5,091 nucleotides of DNA. Origin: Flavipsychrobacter stenotrophus (GTDB taxonomy: Bacteria > Bacteroidota > Bacteroidia > Chitinophagales > Chitinophagaceae). Where the stretch lies: the NCBI GenBank assembly GCA_947371715.1, contig CANBQQ010000273.1, forward strand, positions 1 to 5,091, read 5' to 3'. The translations under genes and the position numbers were made by a program. Under the pieces are notes generated by a model. It ran no database searches and was not told where the DNA came from. It worked only from the letters and a program-made list of their open reading frames with translations. Each line of letters opens with the position of its first letter. The stretch's first letter is position 1. This document shows, in pieces, positions 1 to 5,003 of the stretch.

Positions 1-225
1 ATGGATGCTGCATTGTCTGTGTTGAAGAAGACACAGCTGTTTGCATTGGCTGAATCTTTGGGCGGTGTTGAGTCATTGATAGGTCACCCTGCAAGTATGA
101 CACATGGCTCTATTCCACGCGAAGAGCGCATTAAAAACGGTCTGGTAGATTCGTTGATAAGGCTGAGCGTAGGCATAGAAGACATAAGCGATCTGATCAA
201 GGATCTGGAGCAGGCTATAGGATAA
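1..225 (+). CDS. C-terminal part of a trans-sulfuration family PLP enzyme (cystathionine gamma-synthase / gamma-lyase type), cut by the left window edge
   Basis: Only the last 74 residues are visible, and the catalytic PLP lysine lies outside the window. The ATG at position 1 is almost certainly an internal Met, since family members are about 380-400 residues. The visible part carries the family's C-terminal signature: LAESLGGVESL (residues 16-26), HPASMTHGSIP (29-39), then RLSVGIED (54-61). In characterised family members the Arg of RLSVG binds the substrate carboxylate. These cytosolic enzymes join or split cystathionine, linking cysteine and homocysteine, and some relatives are methionine gamma-lyases or O-acylhomoserine sulfhydrylases. 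The fragment cannot tell these apart, so no symbol is given. The stop at 223-225 is 50 bp before the phosphosulfolactate synthase on the same strand, with no terminator between, so co-transcription is likely. Family is near certain; exact substrate is unknown. Confidence 0.9.
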   Translation: MDAALSVLKKTQLFALAESLGGVESLIGHPASMTHGSIPREERIKNGLVDSLIRLSVGIEDISDLIKDLEQAIG

Positions 226-275
226 TACTTCCGGGCACGGTTTTAACGATATTCTTTATTTGAAAATACACACAC

Positions 276-1037
276 ATGAATTTTAAACTGAACAATATAC
301 CGGAGCGTACCCAACGCCCCCGTAACTATGGACTGACAATGGTAATGGATAAGGGCATGGGACTGGATGGTGTGAGAGATTTCCTTTCTGTTGCTGCCCC
401 TTATGTAGATATAGTGAAGCTGGGATTTGGTACAAGTTATATCACTAACAATCTGAAGGAAAAGATAGCTATCTACAGAGAACATGATATCCCTGTTTAC
501 TTCGGCGGTACATTGTTCGAAGCGTTCTTAGTGCGCAACCAGTTTGATGATTACCTGAATGTGATCAAGGAATTTGGCCTGGAGCATGTAGAAGTATCTG
601 ATGGGTCAATAACTATACCTCACATTGAAAAATGTGGCTACATAGAGAAGTTGGCAAAGCATGTTACCGTTCATTCTGAAGTTGGATCTAAAGATGCCAC
701 ACACATCATGGCGCCTTATAAATGGATAGAGCTGATGAAAGCAGAGCTGGAAGCAGGTGCATCTTATGTTATTGCTGAAGCGCGCGAAGCGGGCAATGTA
801 GGTATCTACCGTGGTTCAGGTGAAGTAAGAGAAGGACTGGTGCAGGAAATATTAACGCAGATCCCTTATGAAAAGATCATCTGGGAAGCACCACAGAAAG
901 CACAGCAGGTTTACTTCCTGGAGTTACTGGGTGCTAATGTGAATCTCGGAAATATTGCACCTAATGAAGTTATTCCATTAGAAGCAACACGCGTAGGATT
1001 ACGTGGCGATACCTTCCACTTATTCCTGAATAAGTAA
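276..1037 (+). CDS. comA: Phosphosulfolactate synthase (ComA family)
   Basis: A complete 253-residue TIM-barrel protein of the ComA family, whose characterised archaeal member adds sulfite to phosphoenolpyruvate to give (2R)-phospho-3-sulfolactate, the first step to coenzyme M. Family blocks in order: YGLTMVMDKG (18-27), VDIVKLGFGTS (44-54), GGTLFE (77-82), VEVSDGS (105-111), SEVGSKD (134-140, with the conserved Lys139), AEAREAGNVGIY (167-178), WEAPQKAQQ (203-211), NVNLGNI (221-227) and GLRGDTF (241-247). Length matches the family and nothing is missing. The ATG at 276 precedes the first block by a normal distance; the leader is A-rich without Shine-Dalgarno. Bacteroidota do not make coenzyme M. 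The inferred role is therefore making sulfolactate or, after further steps, cysteate for sulfonolipids of the capnine type. The upstream sulfur amino acid gene fits a sulfur theme but does not prove it. A 19-bp hairpin terminator follows. Family call is secure; physiological product is inferred. Confidence 0.93.
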   Translation: MNFKLNNIPERTQRPRNYGLTMVMDKGMGLDGVRDFLSVAAPYVDIVKLGFGTSYITNNLKEKIAIYREHDIPVYFGGTLFEAFLVRNQFDDYLNVIKEFGLEHVEVSDGSITIPHIEKCGYIEKLAKHVTVHSEVGSKDATHIMAPYKWIELMKAELEAGASYVIAEAREAGNVGIYRGSGEVREGLVQEILTQIPYEKIIWEAPQKAQQVYFLELLGANVNLGNIAPNEVIPLEATRVGLRGDTFHLFLNK

Positions 1038-1061
1038 CATCGTTAATAGTAAAACGACAAT

Positions 1062-1103
1062 AAAGAGAGAGGGAGTACAGCAGCTGTACTCCCTCTCTCT
1101 TTT
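1062..1103 (+). terminator. Intrinsic terminator of the sulfur gene pair
   Basis: A perfect 19-bp inverted repeat (1062-1080 with 1084-1102) closes on a 3-nt loop, cag. The plus-strand 3' arm ends in TTTT (1100-1103). It begins 24 bp after the comA stop and is the first strong hairpin after that gene. The stem is an unusual purine arm (GAGAGAGGGAG) against a pyrimidine arm. The symmetrical A/T ends mean it could also act on the minus strand. Confidence 0.85.
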
Positions 1104-1107
1104 GCAT

Positions 1108-1142
1108 AAAAAAGCGGGTTGAATGATATATTCAACCCGCTT
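1108..1142 (-). terminator. Intrinsic terminator of the peroxiredoxin-T9SS protein unit
   Basis: A perfect 13-bp stem (1112-1124 with 1130-1142) has a 5-nt loop, gatat. Read on the minus strand, the GC-rich stem is followed by six T residues (complement of the A run 1108-1113). This fits termination of transcripts arriving from the minus-strand gene that stops at 1168. It lies 5 bp from the plus-strand terminator, so the two convergent units are separated by a double terminator. Confidence 0.87.
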
Positions 1143-1167
1143 GTATTTTATTAAAATAGACTAATAA

Positions 1168-2124
1168 TTACTTAGTTACACTTACTTTGCCACGCTGTGT
1201 AGTTACACCGTTTTCCGTAATGGTGTAGAAGTACAGACCTGCAGACAATGCAGAAAGATCAATTGAGCTCTTACCATTGAATGACTTAGTAGCAACTACC
1301 TGTCCGTTTACAGAAACCAGACTGCATTCCATTGTTGCAGCACCACCTTCAAGGTAAAGTACATCGCTGGCTGGGTTAGGGTAAACACTTACCTTTTGTG
1401 CATTTACAGAATTTACTGCATTAACCTGCGCTACACCTGTCATAGTTACATCGTCAACCCACAAAGTGCTACCAACAAAAGCAGTATCTGAACTACTTGC
1501 AAAAGTGATACGTACGTTATTTACATACAAAGCCGGATTAGCATAAACTACATTAGCAGTGTACTGAGTGAATGTTGGTGTTGCACCAATTCTTACAGTA
1601 CCTACACCTAACAATGAATCAGGGTTTCCTGCAACGTCGCCGTAAGTTTGTACAAGGATATTAGCACTATCCAGCGTATTGGCCGGTGCATACTTAACCC
1701 ACGCACTTACAGATGTAGTACGCAGCGTAGTTGCTTGTCCGCCAGAAAAAGTTACTGCAAATGTTGCGAGGTCAACGCTTACTACTGCATTGGTCAACAA
1801 ACCAGGGAAGATACCCAGTGTATCCTGATCAGCAGTTACCAGCTTGGCAGAATAAGAACCACCGTGTGCATTTGCCGCTGAATCTTTAAAAATCTGCTGC
1901 TGCCATACTGTATCAGGTATACCTGCAAGGCTACCTAACAGCTGACCATCAGCAATGATCAATGAGTCAACACCGTACCAGTTATTTGGAGCACGAACTA
2001 TTTTTGGGTTGCTGGAGCCTGCTGAACCAACGTGCCATGCTTCCATGTCACCACCGGTAACAGTCTGCGCGTTAACAGATGCAGTAAGTGCCAATGCACT
2101 CAATAAAAAGTAAATTTTTTTCAT
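1168..2124 (-). CDS. Secreted T9SS cargo protein with probable jelly-roll/carbohydrate-binding-like domain and type A sorting domain
   Basis: A 318-residue exported protein. Residues 1-19 are a clear signal peptide: MKK, then a hydrophobic core, with likely cleavage after SVNA before Gln20. The middle, about 21-230, opens with GGDMEAWHVG and closes with STLWVDDVTMTG. This outline (a Trp-containing start and a WVDDV strand near the end) resembles beta-sandwich carbohydrate-binding-like domains such as PCMD. That is a resemblance seen by eye, not a proven match. Residues 245-318 are a T9SS type A C-terminal sorting domain: VSVYPNPASDVLYLEG, then LVSVNGQVV, IDLSALSAGLYFYTI and a terminal KVSVTK. 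Such proteins cross the outer membrane by T9SS and are released or anchored on the surface. The ATG at 2124 is the only start that gives the full signal peptide. The gene lies 36 bp after the peroxiredoxin stop, with no promoter match or hairpin between, so a shared transcript is likely. Ligand or enzyme activity is unknown. Confidence 0.88.
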   Translation of the reverse strand: MKKIYFLLSALALTASVNAQTVTGGDMEAWHVGSAGSSNPKIVRAPNNWYGVDSLIIADGQLLGSLAGIPDTVWQQQIFKDSAANAHGGSYSAKLVTADQDTLGIFPGLLTNAVVSVDLATFAVTFSGGQATTLRTTSVSAWVKYAPANTLDSANILVQTYGDVAGNPDSLLGVGTVRIGATPTFTQYTANVVYANPALYVNNVRITFASSSDTAFVGSTLWVDDVTMTGVAQVNAVNSVNAQKVSVYPNPASDVLYLEGGAATMECSLVSVNGQVVATKSFNGKSSIDLSALSAGLYFYTITENGVTTQRGKVSVTK

Positions 2125-2160
2125 GATATCGTTTGTTTAATGTTTTTTTTCGAGACGAAA

Positions 2161-2640
2161 TTAAGAATTAATTCTATCTAAACATACTTTTATTGCCTCA
2201 AAATCAGGTACTTCCCCCGCATTCTCCAACACTTCAGCATATTGAATAACGCCTTCTTTATCTATCACAAAAGCCGATCTTTTAGACACACCTTCCATTT
2301 CCATAACAAATTTGTCATAGATAGTGCCATAGGCAGTTGACGCCACTTTGTTGAAATCACTGAGTAGCGGGAAGTTTAGATTTTGTTCTGCTTTGAACTT
2401 GTCTAAGGAGAAAAGAGAGTCTACAGATATGCCATATACCTGCACGTTCAGCTGGTTGTACATAGCAAGATTATCTCGTACAGAGCATAATTCTTTTGTA
2501 CAAGTGCTTGTAAACGCCAAAGGGAAGAACAAAAGCAGCACATTCTTGCCGCGTTGCTCGCTAAGGGTTACTACATTCTTTTCGTTATCGCGCAGGGTAA
2601 AATCCGGAGCCTGCATGCCTGTTTGTATGTTCATATTCAT
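2161..2640 (-). CDS. Peroxiredoxin, AhpE/BCP-like (AhpC/TSA family)
   Basis: A 159-residue cytosolic thiol peroxidase expected to reduce hydrogen peroxide or organic hydroperoxides. The thioredoxin-fold start APDFTLRD (11-18) is followed by the active-site motif PLAFTSTC (40-47). Cys47 is the peroxidatic cysteine, with Pro40 and Thr44, and Arg121 is the likely conserved arginine. Cys52, five residues after Cys47 (CTKELC), matches the position of the resolving cysteine in E. coli BCP/PrxQ. The surrounding sequence (FFPLAFT, FPLLSDF, AYGTIYDK, FVIDKEG, AEVLENAGEVPDF) looks more like mycobacterial AhpE, which lacks that cysteine. The start at 2640 gives MNMNIQTGMQAPDF; the ATGs at 2634 and 2616 are also in frame. 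A TAnnTTTG promoter element sits only 11 bp upstream, so the leader would be very short and a later start possible. There is no signal peptide. The T9SS protein gene follows by 36 bp. Family secure; reductant unknown. Confidence 0.93.
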   Translation of the reverse strand: MNMNIQTGMQAPDFTLRDNEKNVVTLSEQRGKNVLLLFFPLAFTSTCTKELCSVRDNLAMYNQLNVQVYGISVDSLFSLDKFKAEQNLNFPLLSDFNKVASTAYGTIYDKFVMEMEGVSKRSAFVIDKEGVIQYAEVLENAGEVPDFEAIKVCLDRINS

Positions 2641-2651
2641 GTTTATACATG

Positions 2652-2682
2652 CAAAAGTAGGGATAAGGATAAGATAAATCAG
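2652..2682 (-). promoter_or_regulatory. Candidate Bacteroidota promoter for the peroxiredoxin gene
   Basis: On the minus strand the -7 element TACTTTTG (2659-2652) matches TAnnTTTG exactly and is followed by CA. CTG at 2682-2680 is one base off the -33 TTG and is spaced 20 nt from it, the same spacing as the rpmH promoter. Transcription would start near 2645-2648, leaving a leader of only about 5-8 nt before the ATG at 2640. Confidence 0.55.
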
Positions 2683-2695
2683 TGCACCTGCAAAT

Positions 2696-2726
2696 AAAAA
2701 ACGGTTGGCACTTGCGTACCAACCGT
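2696..2726 (-). terminator. Intrinsic terminator of the Ig-like repeat protein gene
   Basis: An 8-bp stem (2701-2708 with 2719-2726) extends by two more pairs past one mismatch (2710-2711 with 2716-2717), leaving a 4-nt loop. On the minus strand the stem is followed by a run of T (complement of A 2696-2701). It begins 23 bp after the stop of the minus-strand gene ending at 2750 and separates that gene from the peroxiredoxin promoter. Confidence 0.85.
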
Positions 2727-2749
2727 CATGAAATTATTTAATAGACCGA

Positions 2750-4414
2750 TTAATTGTGCTCCAATACTATTTTGTAGCTATTATACTGGCCACTCTCATC
2801 TCTTACCTGTAAGTAGTAATTACCATTAGGCAACGCTGAGAGATCAATATCTGCATGAGACTGATTATTGATAGTCTGATTAACGACATTCTGGCCCAAT
2901 GCATTGTACACATTTATTGTCACATTTACTGCTTGGCTATTCCAATCAAGGGTTACTATACCTGTGGTAGGATTAGGGTAAATATTAGCATGTGCCTTAT
3001 TGATATCTGCTACATCGAGCAATGAAATGTAGATAACATTAGACTGTATTGAAGGGCAGTTGACGTTATTTGCAATGATATAATAGTATCCAAGTGCTGT
3101 TGGATGGTAGAATGTATCGGTAGCCCCAGGTATCAATGTTCCGCTGCCGGGTGTTGATATATTACTGCGGTACCATTGCATTGTTCCGGAGCTGTAAGTA
3201 GACAACATATCTCCTATCAAATTGAGTACAGGAGCCACAGGTGTTGTATCACGTATCATTACCACGCCGGGAACTATGATAGTATCGTGTGCATAACAAC
3301 CGCCATCCGTTTGCCTTACTTCCAGGCTTACTACATCTGTATTGGCAAATAATGCCGAGTACGTAGGCGTACCAACAGATATGAGTCCGCCATTGAGGTA
3401 CCAGGCAAAATAAGGGGCTGTACCAAATGAATCAAAGACCGCGCTAAATGTTACAGGATCTGAAAGGCACCCTGGATTTGTTCCGGAGGTGAGGGCAATT
3501 GTTGCATAGTTACTGAATACATGCTTAACTTTTGTGTAAATAACGTTAGACATTACCACAGGGTTAAGTACGCATGTGTCAGTTGTTGTCATTACCACAT
3601 AAACACTGTCGCTATCATTAAGTGCAGTAGTCACAAAGTCGAAACCATTAGCACCTGTTACTGGCACACCCTCTATATACCACTGGTACGATACATTATT
3701 ACCAAAGCCATTGGCTACAGAACGGAAAGTATCACTTCCACCCTGGCATATAGAATCAAATACAGCAGTGATACCTATCGTTGCGGTAAGGTGAATGTGT
3801 ATAATAGGAACAGGAATAGAATAAGCGGTGTCATATGATCTGCAAGACGCATTAGAAAGCATACGGCATGTAACAGTATCGGCACCACCAAATACCCTGG
3901 TTATACGCATACTGTCTTCACCCGGGAGCTCTACATTATTAATGAACCACTGATACTGCGGTGTGATACCACCAATGATCGGATATGCCTCAAATGTAAG
4001 CGGAGAACCGGCGCAATCTGGATTGCTACCAACAATAAGAGATGTAAGTACCCTTGGAGGGATACTAGGTAAATGGTGTATAGTAATACTGTTTGAACGT
4101 GAACTGTCAAATATGCCGAAGCTGTTGGTAAAAGTAAGCCAGCAATGAACACTATCCCCGTCATTCAACGCAGTAGTGTAAAATGTATCGAGCATAATGC
4201 CGGTAAACACATTGTTTACATACCAGTGATACGCAACCGGGTGGAAAGAGGTATCGCTCTGTACGGCAGTGAATTTCAACTGGGTACCAACGCAGGTGGT
4301 ATCAGTATAAGGTGGTATGTATATCCTTACTGAGTCACGCACCTGTGCGTTTGTAACTGATTGAGATCCGATGAATAACAGGAAGACAAGTATAAGTTTA
4401 CGTATCATATGCAT
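2750..4414 (-). CDS. Secreted T9SS cargo protein with tandem Ig/PKD-like repeats and type A sorting domain
   Basis: A 554-residue exported protein. A signal peptide covers about residues 1-23 (basic IRK, hydrophobic LILVFLLFIG, likely cleavage after TNA before Gln). Four beta-sandwich repeats of about 90 residues follow, at roughly 31-114, 119-207, 209-296 and 302-386, with a shorter fifth at 391-464. Each has a YxW[YF]-type strand; the key tryptophans are at 64, 156, 245, 338 and 414. Most also have an early C-x-G/S turn and a second Cys about 50-58 residues on. The T9SS type A sorting domain occupies about 475-554: IYPNPTTGIVTLDW, NVYNALGQNV, IDLSALPNGNYYLQV. A cell-surface or secreted adhesin-like or structural role is inferred, and no catalytic motif is seen. 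ATG at 4414 is chosen; ATG at 4408 (MIRKL) is equally good, while a TTG at 4420 only adds two residues. The gene has its own candidate promoter and terminator, so it is probably monocistronic. Confidence 0.87.
   Translation of the reverse strand: MHMIRKLILVFLLFIGSQSVTNAQVRDSVRIYIPPYTDTTCVGTQLKFTAVQSDTSFHPVAYHWYVNNVFTGIMLDTFYTTALNDGDSVHCWLTFTNSFGIFDSSRSNSITIHHLPSIPPRVLTSLIVGSNPDCAGSPLTFEAYPIIGGITPQYQWFINNVELPGEDSMRITRVFGGADTVTCRMLSNASCRSYDTAYSIPVPIIHIHLTATIGITAVFDSICQGGSDTFRSVANGFGNNVSYQWYIEGVPVTGANGFDFVTTALNDSDSVYVVMTTTDTCVLNPVVMSNVIYTKVKHVFSNYATIALTSGTNPGCLSDPVTFSAVFDSFGTAPYFAWYLNGGLISVGTPTYSALFANTDVVSLEVRQTDGGCYAHDTIIVPGVVMIRDTTPVAPVLNLIGDMLSTYSSGTMQWYRSNISTPGSGTLIPGATDTFYHPTALGYYYIIANNVNCPSIQSNVIYISLLDVADINKAHANIYPNPTTGIVTLDWNSQAVNVTINVYNALGQNVVNQTINNQSHADIDLSALPNGNYYLQVRDESGQYNSYKIVLEHN
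3023..4324 (-). repeat. Protein-level tandem Ig/PKD-like repeats (four full, one partial)
   Basis: Within the T9SS protein the core tryptophans are spaced 92, 89, 93 and 76 residues apart. Repeats 1 and 3 share the strongest segment, TTALNDxDSV (near residues 80 and 263). The W-strand reads YHWYVNN, YQWFINN, YQWYIEG, FAWYLNG and MQWYRSN in order. Repeats are diverged, with no long identical DNA stretches, so they arose by old duplication rather than recent slippage. Confidence 0.7.
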
Positions 4415-4427
4415 ATACAATTTTCAA

Positions 4428-4445
4428 TCACGCATTTGGGCGTGA
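4428..4445. other. Small inverted repeat in the leader of the Ig-like repeat protein gene
   Basis: TCACGC (4428-4433) pairs with GCGTGA (4440-4445) around a 6-nt loop. It falls 14-31 bp before the ATG at 4414, inside the predicted leader RNA. It could be an operator half-site pair or a leader hairpin, or chance. No known regulator motif is recognised. Confidence 0.3.
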
Positions 4446-4460
4446 CACACTTTGTTTGGG

Positions 4461-4495
4461 TAAAAATAAGAAATCATTTAAATAATCAGCAACAA
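4461..4495 (-). promoter_or_regulatory. Candidate promoter for the Ig-like repeat protein gene
   Basis: On the minus strand TATTTTTA (4468-4461) matches TAnnTTTG except for its last base. TTG triplets at 4492-4490 and 4495-4493 lie 21 and 24 nt upstream, near the usual -33 spacing. The predicted start near 4455 leaves a leader of about 40 nt before the ATG at 4414. The last-base mismatch lowers confidence. Confidence 0.4.
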
Positions 4496-4697
4496 TTTTA
4501 GCATATCAACTGCTTGCATTAAATAAATGTCTGCAAAATCTATACAGTACCCTGTTATTCCGAAGTCTGTTTGATAGTTCCATTCCAGCACAATCGGGGT
4601 ATTTAGCAACCATGCTGGCACGCTTAGTGCCTGTCGACGCTGCTAGTTTTTATTTGTTATCTGCGTCTGGAAAAAGAAAATGGCCATCAAAAAAGAT
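4496..4697. other. Intergenic stretch with no recognisable gene
   Basis: This is the middle of the gene-free region 4415-4828 between the divergent minus-strand T9SS gene and rpmH. I found no tRNA cloverleaf, riboswitch or protein with a credible start. One plus-strand frame is open from 4486 to 4701, but its only ATG is at 4612 and gives 29 residues. Short inverted repeats are present: CCAGCA 4585-4590 with TGCTGG 4613-4618, and GGCAC 4617-4621 with GTGCC 4627-4631. They are too small and mutually exclusive to call a structured RNA. Confidence 0.5.
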
Positions 4698-4723
4698 TTG
4701 ATACCTTTTTATCCTTACTTTTG
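4698..4723 (+). promoter_or_regulatory. Possible upstream (second) promoter of rpmH-rnpA
   Basis: TACTTTTG (4716-4723) matches the Bacteroidota -7 element exactly and continues as GCATCC, much like the downstream rpmH promoter. The nearest TTG (4698-4700) is only 15 nt upstream, shorter than usual, so the -33 contact is doubtful. It would give a leader of about 100 nt for rpmH. Confidence 0.35.
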
Positions 4724-4762
4724 CATCCGTTTTGAGGGTGTATTAATTTATACCTGAAAAAT

Positions 4763-4793
4763 TTGTCTGTTTACAGATAATCTTTTACCTTTG
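4763..4793 (+). promoter_or_regulatory. Promoter of rpmH-rnpA
   Basis: TTG (4763-4765, within TTTG) and TACCTTTG (4786-4793) match both elements of the Bacteroidota primary sigma factor consensus exactly, 20 nt apart. CACTCCC follows the -7 box. Predicted transcription start is near 4798-4800, giving an A/T-rich leader of about 30 nt before the rpmH ATG at 4829. The leader has no Shine-Dalgarno sequence, as is normal in this phylum. Confidence 0.75.
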
Positions 4794-4828
4794 CACTCCC
4801 TTTTAAAAATAAGATTAAAAATTAACGT

Positions 4829-4984
4829 ATGAAACGTACATATCAACCAAGCCGCCGTCGTCGTAAATCTGTTCATGGTTTCCGTAAGCGTATGGAATCT
4901 GCTAACGGCCGTAAAGTATTGGCATCTCGCCGCGCAAAAGGTCGCCACAAACTTACAGTATCAAGCGAAAGCCGTCTTAAGTAA
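4829..4984 (+). CDS. rpmH: 50S ribosomal protein L34
   Basis: A 51-residue basic protein of the large ribosomal subunit. It begins MKRTYQPSRRRRKSVHGF and carries the L34 core MESANGRKVLASRRAKGRHKLTVS, aligning along its whole length with bacterial L34 (usually 44-52 residues). The short tail SESRLK after the usual LTVS end is common in this phylum as far as I recall. ATG at 4829 is fixed by the universal MKRT start. The codons are strongly biased to CGT/CGC for Arg, as expected of a highly expressed gene. It is preceded by a near-consensus promoter and followed after 19 bp by rnpA, the classic rpmH-rnpA pair that couples ribosome and RNase P protein production. Identification is certain. Confidence 0.98.
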   Translation: MKRTYQPSRRRRKSVHGFRKRMESANGRKVLASRRAKGRHKLTVSSESRLK

Positions 4985-5003
4985 TTAATTAAATCTTTCA
5001 GCC

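Noticed and set aside
1648..1881. Plus-strand open frame of 77 codons
   Set aside because: Antisense to the T9SS cargo gene with no recognisable domain or leader.
2162..2175. Palindrome GAATTAATTC between the peroxiredoxin and the T9SS gene
   Set aside because: It overlaps the peroxiredoxin's last codons, is AT-rich with no loop or T-run, and is too weak for a terminator.
2348..2677. Plus-strand open frame of 109 codons
   Set aside because: It lies antisense over the well-supported peroxiredoxin gene and its promoter, with no family resemblance; a shadow frame.
3521..3838. Plus-strand open frame of 105 codons
   Set aside because: It is antisense to the Ig-like repeat gene, rich in Tyr/His/Cys as expected of a shadow of Thr/Asn/Val-rich coding sequence.
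4415..4420. TTG at 4420 as start of the Ig-like repeat protein
   Set aside because: ATG codons at 4414 and 4408 lie immediately downstream and give the same signal peptide; TTG adds only two residues.
4707..4718. Possible DnaA box near rpmH (TTATCCTTA)
   Set aside because: It has two mismatches to TTATCCACA and stands alone; there is no cluster of boxes, dnaA gene or AT-rich unwinding element to support an origin.
4748..4948. Minus-strand open frame of 66 codons
   Set aside because: It covers the rpmH promoter and coding region in antisense; rpmH on the plus strand is unambiguous.
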